From assembly GCA_027623615.1 (NCBI GenBank), contig JAQBVH010000075.1:1-9711 (forward strand): a DNA stretch of 9,711 nt, in the 5' to 3' direction. Both the position numbers and the translations under genes were made by a program. The notes beneath the pieces were generated by a model that had not been told where the DNA came from, made no database searches, and was given only the letters and a program-made list of their open reading frames with translations. Source of the stretch: Planctomycetota bacterium (GTDB lineage: Bacteria > Planctomycetota > UBA1135 > GCA-002686595). How positions within the stretch are numbered: position 1 is the stretch's first letter; the number at the start of each line of letters is the position of its first letter. Below are positions 1-7,362 of the stretch, piece after piece.

Positions 1-1547
1 TCGTCGCTGCTGCGCTTGCGGCGTCGATCCTCCTCCTCCGCGGAGACGTCGGGGAGGTGGCGTTCGATGCCCGCCATCGCGCGGGCCAGGTCGGCCACGT
101 AGGGGTCGAGTTCGCTGCCGCGGGTCAGCTCAGCCAGCACGGCTTGGATCGTACGTCGGTCCTTGCCCTCGCGGCGCTGGATCAGCGCGGTGATGTAGGC
201 GCGTCCGAGGCGCTGGGTCGACACGCCCGTCAGATCCCCGCGACGCTCCCAGAGCTGGCTGAAGGAGTTGATCAGGCCGGAGATCTTGGGGTCCTCGGAG
301 AGCCGCAGCTGCGCGAGAGCTGCCACGAACTTGCTGCGCAGGGCGTCGATCGGCTCGTCGGCCGCGAGGATCGAGGCGCGCTTCAGGTGCTCCTGGACCT
401 TGTCGGCGCTGGCCCCCCGCTCGAGCAGGAACCAGGCGTACGCCTCGTGCGCCAGCGGGTCGCTCGACATGGTGACGAGCGCCTCGTACAGGTCGGTCGC
501 ATCCTCGGGGCGGTCCTGGGCCGCGATGGCCTGGGCCAGGAGCCGCCAGAGGTCGAGGTCCCCGGGCGTCACCGCAAGGTCCTCGAGCAGGAACGTCTCC
601 GCCACGTCGGGCGCGATCGTGAGCAGGAACGAACCCCACTCCTGAGCGGCATCGGAGCGCAGTGAAGCCAGGGGCTGGCCCGCGGTTCGATCGCGCAGCG
701 CCTCGAAGGCCTTGGTGATCACGTCGACGACCAGGGCTGGATTGCGATCTTCGGCCTCGGCCCGCAGGCGAGACCACGCGAGGACCGGGAGTGGGTCGGA
801 CGGGTAGCTCTCGATCAGCCGCGCGAGGTCCCGCTCCGTCCGCGCCAGGTTGCTCGTCGTCCCTTTCTCCAGCTCCCGCAGCGCCTCCTGGAGGAGGTTG
901 TTGACCAGCAGGCCGACCACGGGGTCGTCCGTCAGCCGCCGGGAAGTGGGGAGCGCCGCACGCAGCGCGCCCGTCGCGCGGCCGACGCCAGCACCCCGCA
1001 GGTGAAGCTCGGCCAGCAGCAGCTGAGCGGAGCGATTGGCTCCCTTGGCGGCCTCGAGCGTCGCCTCCAGGTCGGCGATCGCCTCGCGCCGTTCCCCGAG
1101 CAGCATGCGCGCGCAGGCGTCGTCGATCGCCAGATCGACCTCACTTGCAGCTTGGCCGCCTTTGGCCTCGCTGCGGGACGCGCGCAGTTGCATGCGCTCG
1201 GCCGACCAGCCGGGGCCGTGCTGCGCCACGAGGCTGCGCTCGAGCCCGTCCCAGCCCGGACCAAAGGCGGGGAAGGCTCCGGTCAGGCTGGCGTAGGCCT
1301 CGTGGGCCTCTGGCGCGCGGCCTTGGCGCTCGAGGGCCCGCGCCTCGAACCAGGCGGGCCACAGCTCGCCGCCGCCGCGCTCACGCATGGCCTGGCACGC
1401 GGTCGCTGCGCTGGGCGCCCAGCCGGCGAACTCGATTGCGATCACCGCGCCCAAGAGCTCGCGGGGATCCCGGCCGACAGCCGTGTTGCCCCGCAGGGCC
1501 GCCGCCGTCGCCTCGCGGGCACCGTCGCCGACGCAAGCCGGCAGCAC
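1..1547 (-). CDS. C-terminal continuation of the TPR protein, in the shifted frame, partial at left edge
   Basis: Reading the minus strand in the frame whose codons have low coordinates 3, 6, 9 and so on gives over 510 codons with no stop, from about 1547 to the window edge. The translation is typical helical repeat: TPR-like pairs such as DLWRLLAQAIAAQDRPEDA, followed by AHEAYAWFLLERG. It ends at the edge in a charged Glu/Arg/Lys/Ser-rich segment that may be close to the true C-terminus. Composition and repeat style match the preceding ORF, so this is the same protein after a +1 shift, not a separate gene. If translated alone, possible starts are GTG at 1547 or ATG at 1388; neither was checked for a convincing Shine-Dalgarno site. 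The coordinate 1547 marks the first plausible in-frame start after the shift. The left end is cut by the window. Confidence 0.8.
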   Translation of the reverse strand, partial: MLPACVGDGAREATAAALRGNTAVGRDPRELLGAVIAIEFAGWAPSAATACQAMRERGGGELWPAWFEARALERQGRAPEAHEAYASLTGAFPAFGPGWDGLERSLVAQHGPGWSAERMQLRASRSEAKGGQAASEVDLAIDDACARMLLGERREAIADLEATLEAAKGANRSAQLLLAELHLRGAGVGRATGALRAALPTSRRLTDDPVVGLLVNNLLQEALRELEKGTTSNLARTERDLARLIESYPSDPLPVLAWSRLRAEAEDRNPALVVDVITKAFEALRDRTAGQPLASLRSDAAQEWGSFLLTIAPDVAETFLLEDLAVTPGDLDLWRLLAQAIAAQDRPEDATDLYEALVTMSSDPLAHEAYAWFLLERGASADKVQEHLKRASILAADEPIDALRSKFVAALAQLRLSEDPKISGLINSFSQLWERRGDLTGVSTQRLGRAYITALIQRREGKDRRTIQAVLAELTRGSELDPYVADLARAMAGIERHLPDVSAEEEDRRRKRSSD

Positions 1548-4167
1548 CAGGGGCAGGGCCGACGGCGTGGAGCAGGGCCCACTGGGGGGAGCGCGGGTCG
1601 TTCTGCAGCCCGGCCTGGGCGGCCTCGAGCCCGGCCGAGTGGCGCTCCTCGATCAGGAGCAGGGCAGCCCCCAGCCAGGGGTCGACCTGATCTCCGAGCG
1701 CGGCCCGCGCACCGACGGCGAGGGTGGGGAGCTGGCGCCAGTCACGGTTCTCGATGCCGACGATCAAACGGCGCAGCTCGACGCGCCCGTCTTCGAAGAA
1801 GGCCTCCGCGCGGGCGAGCGCGTCGAGGGCCTCATCGCGGTCTCCGACGAGCAGCCCGTGCAGGGTCATCCGTTCGAGCACCGCTCCACTGCGGGTCTCG
1901 CGCCGGGAGTCGAGGGCGCTCAACAGGTCCCCGGCCAGGTCGGTGTGCCCGCGCGTGAGGAGCAGGTCGACCGCGTCGAGGCCCTGGCGCAGGGGCGGCT
2001 CGTCCCCGCTCAGGCGCTCGACCAGGCGTCCGACGACATCCGTCAGGTCGCCACCCGTCTCCAGGAGGGCGACCAGCTGCAGGGCCAGGGCGCGGTTGCC
2101 GACGACAGGGTGTTGCTGAAGGCCGGCGACCGTCGCGAGTGCCTGGTCCGCCAGTCCGAGTTCGAGCAGGGCCTCGGTGCGCACCAGGCGCAGGTCGAAC
2201 GGCTCCGCGGAGCGCTCGTCGGGCGGCGATCCGAGCGCGCGCAGGGCGCGTAGGGGCTGGCCGCGGTCCAGGGCGTGCTGGGCGAGGACGCGCGCGCCCA
2301 TGCCCGCAGGGTCGAGTCGCATCCACTCCAGCCGCTGCGGCGGCCGCAGGGCGTCCTCGCCAACCTGGGACAGGTAGGACGTCGCCTGCGCGTCGGCGCC
2401 GGTGAGGGACAACCGGTTGATCAGGTCGACCACGACCTGCACGCGGGAGCCACGGGCGAGCTGGGCCTCGATCATGACGTCCCACGCGGGCACCAGTCCC
2501 GGGTATTCGGCGAGCAGCTGGCGCGCGACCGAGAGCGCGCCCTCGAACTTGCCGTCGGTCAGGTGCCCGCGGGCAACCCGGAAGAGCGTGTTCGGACCGA
2601 CGTTCATCACGGGGATCGAGCGGCGGTTGCCGCGCGCGGACTTCATCACCTCCTCGAAGGAGTAGCCGGAGTCCCGCTGCAAGGAGAGTCCGCCGAGCTC
2701 GGCCCAGCGGGGAAAGAGTTCCTGCCAGCGCTCCGGCGCCAGGGACATGGCCTGGGTCCAACGCTCCTCCGGACCGCGATAACCCGAGTTGCGAGCGTCG
2801 CTCGAGAGGTCCGCCATGCGCATGTAGTCATCGGCGCTGACGCGACTGAGCCAGACGTCTCGGGCGGCCGAGAGCGGCGGCGTCAGGGCGCGCAGGAGAT
2901 CCTCGAGCTCCCCTTGGCTGTTGCCGAGGGCGCGCTTGGCCTTCGAGCGTTCGATGAAGGCCAGCGCCTGGCCGCCCGGAACGGGATCGAGGTTGTCACC
3001 TGCGCCGAGAAAATCGGTCCAGCGCTTGAGAGCGCTGGCGAACTGGTTGGTCTCGCCCGATTTCGTGGCGCGCCGCGCAGTCTGCAGCGCCTGGTAGAAG
3101 AGGGCGATCTGGGTCGTCGAGGAGCTCTGCATGCGCCGCAGCACGTTCATCGGGCCGCCCATCGCCTTGGGGTCGTCCGCTGCGAGCAACAGCTGCAGGG
3201 CCTTCTCGCACAGGGCTGCGCTCGGGTCGCGGTTCTCCCAGTCCCAGGCCTTGATCATCTGGGCCGCGTTGTCGAGGTGACCGAGGGCGACCTCCACGTC
3301 GAGAGCGATCTCGAAGACCGCCTCATCCTTCCAGATCTCTGGATGCAGACGGGCGGCGAAGGCGAGGTCCGCGGCGAGCTCGGAGCGTCCGGCCTGATGG
3401 AGCAGCTCGACCATCCTGCGCGCGCTGGCGACGTCGGCACCTGCGCCGAGGGCGTTGGCCAGCGCTGCCCGGGCCGAGCGGTTGTGAACGCTGGCGACCT
3501 CGGCGGCGTCGAGCACTTGCTTGATCAGGTCGAGCTCTCCGCCGGGGAGACCGGCGCGCACCTCGTCCGACAGGGTGCGCCGGGCGCGGTCGGCCGGGTC
3601 GCGGGCAGCGAGCTCTTGCAGCGTGGACTTGACCCTCGCAGCGCTCTCGCCGACGAGGACCTCGTCGACGCTACGGAGCGCCGTCGTGAGCTGCTCCTGT
3701 GCCTGCAGGCGTTCGAGCTTGCCGATCGTGCGCCAGACCTCGGGTGCTTGGCCAGGACGGCGGGCCAGACGCATGGCCCGCGCGAGCGCGTCCTCGACGC
3801 GGCCCTCGGCCGCCTCGAGCTCGGCGGCCCGCAGGGCGAGCGCGGTGTCGTCCTGGCGATAGAGCGTCAGCACGCGCTCGACGTCGTTGCGCGCGCTCGC
3901 GATGTCGCCGACCGACTCGAAGATCTCCGAGCGCAGCAAGAGGAGGTCGGTTAGGGCCTGCTCGTCCCCCAGGGTGCGCGGATCCTCGCGGATCCGATCG
4001 AGCTCGCGGATCAGGACGCGACCGTCCGTGTCCGTGTTCTCGAATCGATCACGCGTACGGGCGATGGTCTCGGCGGGGGTGGAGCGGTCCGAGCGCAGCA
4101 GCGACGAGCCCACCCAGGCAGCGATGCCCACGAGGGGGAGAACGAGGGCGAGTCGGGAGAGCTTCAT
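1381..4167 (-). CDS. Large membrane-anchored TPR/alpha-solenoid protein, N-terminal part, broken by a frameshift
   Basis: The protein begins with a short basic end and a hydrophobic stretch (residues about 6-24), a signal anchor or signal peptide without a lipobox cysteine, so most of it should lie outside the cytoplasmic membrane. The rest is Ala/Leu/Glu/Arg-rich helical repeat of TPR type, for example the helix pairs around residues 75-145 and 810-870, with no catalytic motif visible. Coding character holds to about residue 872. The last roughly 56 residues are Arg/Gly/Pro-rich and look out of frame, while good coding resumes in another frame to the left, so this ORF is the front two thirds of a protein of more than about 1,385 residues. 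The start is well supported: GGAGG lies 9 bases upstream, and the ATG overlaps the stop of the sigma-54 regulator as ATGA, implying translational coupling. By position it resembles PrsT, the TPR protein of PEP-CTERM loci, but PrsT is normally a lipoprotein. A scaffold for a surface glycan machine is an inference. Confidence 0.85.
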   Translation of the reverse strand: MKLSRLALVLPLVGIAAWVGSSLLRSDRSTPAETIARTRDRFENTDTDGRVLIRELDRIREDPRTLGDEQALTDLLLLRSEIFESVGDIASARNDVERVLTLYRQDDTALALRAAELEAAEGRVEDALARAMRLARRPGQAPEVWRTIGKLERLQAQEQLTTALRSVDEVLVGESAARVKSTLQELAARDPADRARRTLSDEVRAGLPGGELDLIKQVLDAAEVASVHNRSARAALANALGAGADVASARRMVELLHQAGRSELAADLAFAARLHPEIWKDEAVFEIALDVEVALGHLDNAAQMIKAWDWENRDPSAALCEKALQLLLAADDPKAMGGPMNVLRRMQSSSTTQIALFYQALQTARRATKSGETNQFASALKRWTDFLGAGDNLDPVPGGQALAFIERSKAKRALGNSQGELEDLLRALTPPLSAARDVWLSRVSADDYMRMADLSSDARNSGYRGPEERWTQAMSLAPERWQELFPRWAELGGLSLQRDSGYSFEEVMKSARGNRRSIPVMNVGPNTLFRVARGHLTDGKFEGALSVARQLLAEYPGLVPAWDVMIEAQLARGSRVQVVVDLINRLSLTGADAQATSYLSQVGEDALRPPQRLEWMRLDPAGMGARVLAQHALDRGQPLRALRALGSPPDERSAEPFDLRLVRTEALLELGLADQALATVAGLQQHPVVGNRALALQLVALLETGGDLTDVVGRLVERLSGDEPPLRQGLDAVDLLLTRGHTDLAGDLLSALDSRRETRSGAVLERMTLHGLLVGDRDEALDALARAEAFFEDGRVELRRLIVGIENRDWRQLPTLAVGARAALGDQVDPWLGAALLLIEERHSAGLEAAQAGLQNDPRSPQWALLHAVGPAPGAAGLRRRRCPRGDGGGPAGQHGCRPGSPRALGRGDRNRVRRLGAQRSDRVPGHA
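1545..1590 (-). other. Apparent +1 frameshift zone inside the TPR gene
   Basis: Minus-strand coding quality moves from the frame of the 4167 start to the next frame within this interval. Removing one base restores a continuous helical reading, most neatly within the GGGG run at 1550-1553, which gives HAVGPA followed by LVLPACVGDG. A second G run (six Gs, 1584-1589) is another possible site but gives a poorer join. A single-base indel in a homopolymer fits a sequencing or assembly error, a recent mutation or phase variation. The sequence alone cannot separate these. The long stop-free frame downstream argues against old decay. Confidence 0.75.
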
Positions 4168-5651
4168 CGGATTGGGCCTCCGGCTTCGAACGTGAGTTCC
4201 ATGAGGCCGTACTTGCGCATCTTATTGAACAGCGTCGTGCGGTTGATCCCTAGCATCCCCGCTGCATCCGTGCGGTTTCCGCCCGTGAGCTCCAGGGCCC
4301 GGACGAGGAGCTGGCGCTCGGGTCCCTCCAGGGCCTCCTTCAACGGGGGGAGGCTGGTCAGGTTCTCCAGACCGAGCAGGAGGGTTCCCGTCGCAGGGCC
4401 CAGCGCGCCCGAGGGCCCGTGGGAGGCACCCAGCTCGGCCCCGAGGTCCTCGACTCCCAGCTCGGAGCCCGTGCACAGGAGCACGGACCGCTCGAGGGCG
4501 TTCTCGAGCTGGCGAACATTGCCGGGCCAATCGTGGTGGACCAGGGCGGACAGGGCGCGCGGGTTGATCGACCTCACGGGGCGGCGGTATTCCATCGCGT
4601 AGCGCTCGAGGAACGTGTGGGCCAGGAGGGCGATGTCCCCGGGGCGCTCACGCAGGGGCGGGAGCTCGACGGCGACCACGTGCAGGCGCCAATAGAGGTC
4701 CTCGCGGAAGCGCCCCGCCTCGATCTCGACCAGCAGATCGGTGTTCGCCGCGGCGATCACCCGCACGTCGACCTCGACCGAGGCGCCGTCGCCGACCCGC
4801 TCGAAGGTGCGCTCCTGGAGCACGCGCAGGAGCTTGACCTGCATGTCCAGGGAGGCGCTGTTGATCTCGTCGAGGAAGATCGTGCCGGTGTCGGCCTGTT
4901 CGAAGCGACCCATGCGGTCCCGCATCGCGCCGCTGAAGGCGCCCTTGACGTGGCCGAACAGCTCACTCTCCAGCAGGCTGTCGGGCAAGGCGCCGCAATT
5001 GACGACGACGAACGGGGCCCCCGTCCGGTCGCTGCCGAGGTGCAGCGCGTGGGCCAGGCGCGTCTTGCCCGTGCCGCTCTCGCCGAGCAGCAGCACGTTC
5101 GCCCGGGTCTCGGCCACGGCCTCGAGTGTGCTCAGCACCTTCTTCATCTGGGGGTCGCGGGTGACCACGCTGCCGAAGGTGGCACGCCCCTCGAGGGCGC
5201 GGCGCAGGCGGAGGTTCTCCTGGTCGAGGTTTTGGCGCTCGAGCGCGCGACCGAGGGCGAGGCGCAGGGCGTCTTCGTCAGCGTCGAAGGGCAGGAACGC
5301 CGCCGCGCGCATGGCGAAGGCCGGCGGGATCGAACCGCTGCGCGGGGTGAAGCACACGAGCGCCGCGTCCTCGGGCAGCAGCGCCTCGTCGACGCAGGTG
5401 GACTCGACCACGAGCAAGGGCCAGCTCTCCTGCGCCAGGACCTCGGCCAGGTCACCCGGCCTGACCGCACGGTTGATGCAGCCCAGGCGCGTCAGGCGTA
5501 CGGCCACGGCGCGGGCGTGCTCGAGGTCTTCGTCGACCACGAGGGCGCGGCGGCCTCGCAGGGGCGATTCGCCCGGGTCCCGGGCAGGCCAGGGACGGGG
5601 AACGAAGGTGGGGGTGTCGCCGGAACTCGACATGTCGAGAATGGTCGACAT
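4164..5651 (-). CDS. Sigma-54-dependent activator with a degenerate receiver domain (PrsR/NtrC-like)
   Basis: This 495-residue protein is a bacterial enhancer-binding protein that would remodel sigma-54 RNA polymerase. A receiver-like domain spans about residues 35-140: the acidic cluster D40-E41-D42 is kept, but the phosphoacceptor position holds Glu (E83 in LLVVES), the segment from there to T102 is short, and the conserved Lys before the terminal Pro-Phe is missing. The AAA+ domain (about 160-400) has Walker A GESGTGKT at 190-197, a GAFSGA sigma-54 contact loop at 237-242 (usual GAFTGA), Walker B IFLDE near 258-262, an FREDLYWRL arginine-finger region at 315-323 and WPGNVRQLE at 375-383. 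A Fis-type helix-turn-helix ends the protein (about 444-482). The ATG at 5651 was chosen because AGGGAG lies 10 bases upstream; a longer frame reaching 5831 reads as non-coding and overlaps the upstream gene. It lies between the kinase-like gene and the TPR gene. The Glu may mimic phosphorylation and make the activator constitutive, or another signal may replace phosphorylation. Confidence 0.93.
   Translation of the reverse strand: MSTILDMSSSGDTPTFVPRPWPARDPGESPLRGRRALVVDEDLEHARAVAVRLTRLGCINRAVRPGDLAEVLAQESWPLLVVESTCVDEALLPEDAALVCFTPRSGSIPPAFAMRAAAFLPFDADEDALRLALGRALERQNLDQENLRLRRALEGRATFGSVVTRDPQMKKVLSTLEAVAETRANVLLLGESGTGKTRLAHALHLGSDRTGAPFVVVNCGALPDSLLESELFGHVKGAFSGAMRDRMGRFEQADTGTIFLDEINSASLDMQVKLLRVLQERTFERVGDGASVEVDVRVIAAANTDLLVEIEAGRFREDLYWRLHVVAVELPPLRERPGDIALLAHTFLERYAMEYRRPVRSINPRALSALVHHDWPGNVRQLENALERSVLLCTGSELGVEDLGAELGASHGPSGALGPATGTLLLGLENLTSLPPLKEALEGPERQLLVRALELTGGNRTDAAGMLGINRTTLFNKMRKYGLMELTFEAGGPIR
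4177..4181 (-). promoter_or_regulatory. Shine-Dalgarno site of the TPR gene
   Basis: On the minus strand GGAGG sits 9 bases before the ATG at 4167, inside the last codons of the sigma-54 regulator gene. It supports the chosen start and coupled translation through the ATGA overlap. Confidence 0.6.
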
Positions 5652-5739
5652 GCCGCTGACGCTCCCTGGAGGACGGCCGGGGAATCCGCGCGGGTCCACG
5701 GGCTGGACTCGCGGGCGCGGGACAGGCCCGCCACCTTGG

Positions 5740-5756
5740 CCGGAAGATCCTTCCGG
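5740..5756. repeat. Perfect inverted repeat just after the kinase-like gene
   Basis: CCGGAAG and CTTCCGG flank a 3-base centre, forming a perfect 7-bp stem one base beyond the stop codon (5758-5760) of the kinase-like gene. No T-tract follows on the minus strand, so it is not a standard intrinsic terminator. It lies in the 106-bp gap before the regulator start and could be an mRNA processing, stability or attenuation hairpin, or a protein-binding dyad. Confidence 0.5.
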
Positions 5757-5757
5757 G

Positions 5758-7221
5758 TCAGCTGCGTGGCAGCCGCACCTCGAGGACGCGTTCGCCGGGG
5801 TCGTCTCCCTCACCGATCGCGAGATCCCCACCCTGGCCCTGCAGGATGCGACCCGCCGCGGCCAGGGCGTTGGGGCCGATGCGCGGCACGAGGCGGTGGA
5901 CCGCGTAGGGTGCGAGGACGTCCTCGGTCGGCACGCCGATCAGCGGGCCGGCGGGGAAGCGCACCTGGACGACGATCTGGTCCTCCAGGGTCTGCATGGA
6001 CACGCGCACGACGTCGTCGCTGTCCGCGCACGCATCGGCCAGCTGGAGCAGCGCGTCGAAGGCGGCGACGAGCAGCCCCTTGTCCGTGCGCACCATGGCG
6101 TCCCGGTCCGGGCGCATCAGATAGCGCGGTCCGTCCGGGCGGGCGCCGGCCACGAGGGCCAGCTGCTCCTCGAGCAGGGTGCCCAGGTCGACCTGCTGGT
6201 CACCACGAGCTGGAGGTGAGGCGAGGAAGCCCAGCGTGCGGGCGAACTGGGTCATCGCGAGCACGTCATGCACCAGGGCCTGACCCATCGGGTCGCTCGG
6301 ATCGACGGTCTCGAGGGCGAGGTGCAGGCGCTGGGCGCGGTCCGCCAGGTCGGCGACCTGGTCGCGGTACCAGGGCGGGGGGGACCAGGTGTGACCGGGC
6401 TCGGCCGTCGGGGGCTCCTGGCTCGGCGCAGCGATCTCGGGCTCGGCCACGGCGACCTCCGCCGCGTGTTCGCCAGGCTCCCTGGCCCAGGTGCCGGCGG
6501 AGGTGGGTCCGACCGGGTCGGGGCCGTAGAAGGCCTCGATCTCCTCGGGGGTCAGGTCCACCGAGCGCGGATCGAGCCGATCCTGCATCGGCGGCGGGTC
6601 CATCGGCAGCGGGTCGAGGTCGTCGTCGGCCAGGAACTCGGCCTCCTCCGCCTCGGCCGCCACGGCGGGCACGCCCTCCTGGGCCAGGATCTCCTCGATC
6701 ACCTCGAGGTCCTGCTCGAGCTCGCGCAGCTCCTCTCGGCCGAGACTGGTGTGGTAGGGCTGCGATGGAGTCGCTGCGGTCGCTGGCCGCTCATCGGGGG
6801 CGCGGGCCGCCTGCAGTGCTTGGGCGTACGGGGCTGGCGGCGCGACCAACGCGTCGAGTTGTGCGACGTCCAAGGGCCAGCCGCGCCAGCGCGCGCCGTG
6901 GAGGTCGAGCAGGCGTTTCGCCGAGCGGCTGCCCTCATCGACGCCGGTTACCAGGAAGTCCCAATCGGGTCGAGCCGCCACGAAGCGGCGCACGAGGCCC
7001 AGATCGTCCGGGTGCACCGCATCAGCGTCGATCACCAGACGACCTGCGCCGCGGGGCTCCCCGGCGGCGGGATGCAGACCCATGGGGTCGTCCAGGGCCA
7101 GGACCCCGGGCGCGTCGGGCCCCAGGCGGTCCTCAGCCATCGCGGTCAAGGCCGGGCGGATACCGGCGAGACGGGTGCCGGGGCCGAGCAGCAGGGTCCA
7201 GGCGGCGGAAGGACGTTCCAT
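5758..7221 (-). CDS. Soluble histidine-kinase-like protein with degenerate catalytic core and N-terminal pseudo-receiver
   Basis: This 487-residue protein has no transmembrane segment. Residues 1-127 resemble a receiver fold: a hydrophobic first strand, a RLVID strand ending at D65, and a late GARWRGWPLDVAQLDAL pattern like the usual GADDYLxKPF end, but with no acidic pair on strand 1 and no Lys. Residues about 130-285 are an acidic, Pro-rich linker with a predicted helical stretch near 160-183. Residues about 285-335 could be a DHp-like helical hairpin with His318-Asp319. Residues about 345-485 follow the outline of an HATPase_c domain: an N-box-like helix near 381-399 with no Asn, no DxGxG, a GRILQGQGGDLAIG segment at 457-470, and a final VLEVRLP strand. 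ATP binding therefore looks lost. The ATG at 7221 is the first possible start, since an in-frame TAG lies four codons upstream. It is the first gene of the operon with the sigma-54 regulator and may act as a non-enzymatic partner or sensor. The kinase ancestry is an inference from pattern and context. Confidence 0.75.
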   Translation of the reverse strand: MERPSAAWTLLLGPGTRLAGIRPALTAMAEDRLGPDAPGVLALDDPMGLHPAAGEPRGAGRLVIDADAVHPDDLGLVRRFVAARPDWDFLVTGVDEGSRSAKRLLDLHGARWRGWPLDVAQLDALVAPPAPYAQALQAARAPDERPATAATPSQPYHTSLGREELRELEQDLEVIEEILAQEGVPAVAAEAEEAEFLADDDLDPLPMDPPPMQDRLDPRSVDLTPEEIEAFYGPDPVGPTSAGTWAREPGEHAAEVAVAEPEIAAPSQEPPTAEPGHTWSPPPWYRDQVADLADRAQRLHLALETVDPSDPMGQALVHDVLAMTQFARTLGFLASPPARGDQQVDLGTLLEEQLALVAGARPDGPRYLMRPDRDAMVRTDKGLLVAAFDALLQLADACADSDDVVRVSMQTLEDQIVVQVRFPAGPLIGVPTEDVLAPYAVHRLVPRIGPNALAAAGRILQGQGGDLAIGEGDDPGERVLEVRLPRS

Positions 7222-7227
7222 GGGGCC

Positions 7228-7256
7228 AGCCTATCGGGCGACCCGGGGCGGTCCAA
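7228..7256 (-). promoter_or_regulatory. Possible sigma-70-type promoter of the kinase-like operon, giving a leaderless or near-leaderless transcript
   Basis: On the minus strand TTGGAC (7256-7251) and TAGGCT (7233-7228) are separated by 17 bases. The second box fits TANNNT and ends 6 bases before the ATG at 7221. No Shine-Dalgarno sequence precedes that ATG, which would fit leaderless initiation. The boxes are weak matches and such matches arise by chance. Confidence 0.3.
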
Positions 7257-7266
7257 GCCCGCTCCA

Positions 7267-7288
7267 GGAGTGGTTTTGGCTCCACTCC
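7267..7288. repeat. Inverted repeat in the divergent intergenic region, candidate operator
   Basis: GGAGTGG (7267-7273) and CCACTCC (7282-7288) are perfect inverted arms around an 8-base T/G-rich centre. The dyad lies between the two divergent start codons, just upstream of the possible leftward -35 box, where a regulator of either operon could bind. The sigma-54 regulator or its partner is a natural candidate, but nothing in the sequence shows this. Confidence 0.4.
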
Positions 7289-7362
7289 ACCGGCGGCCCG
7301 GGGCGATGGGTAGGTCGTGGGCCCGCTACCCTGGGCGGCTGTCCGTGACGAGAATCCCCTGC

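Noticed and set aside
1002..1958. A 318-codon plus-strand frame spanning the frameshift zone
   Set aside because: The minus strand carries convincing helical-repeat coding on both sides of the shift, while this product turns Arg-rich and low-complexity in its second half.
2275..3954. A 559-codon open frame on the plus strand opposite the TPR gene
   Set aside because: It mirrors the codon pattern of the TPR gene and has no domain or ribosome site of note.
3975..4015. Repeated cgcggatc-type words near the start of the TPR gene
   Set aside because: They encode successive Ile-Arg-Glu and Arg-Ile-Arg-Glu-Asp-Pro-Arg residues within a helix and are explained by coding.
5652..5831. A 60-residue upstream extension of the sigma-54 regulator
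   Set aside because: It overlaps the end of the kinase-like gene, has atypical composition and ignores the AGGGAG site in front of the ATG at 5651.
4419..7313. A 964-codon open frame on the plus strand opposite the regulator and kinase-like genes
   Set aside because: It is antisense to two well-supported genes. Its product is Arg/Gly/Pro-rich with no recognisable domain, as expected for a shadow frame in GC-rich DNA.
6268..7362. An upstream in-frame extension of the first glycosyltransferase
   Set aside because: The extra residues overlap the kinase-like gene on the other strand and look non-coding. The GT2 domain starts 10 residues after the ATG at 7363.
7222..7362. A sigma-54 -24/-12 promoter in the divergent region
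   Set aside because: I looked for GG-N10-GC with TGGC and TTGC-like boxes around the T-rich segment and found no acceptable match.
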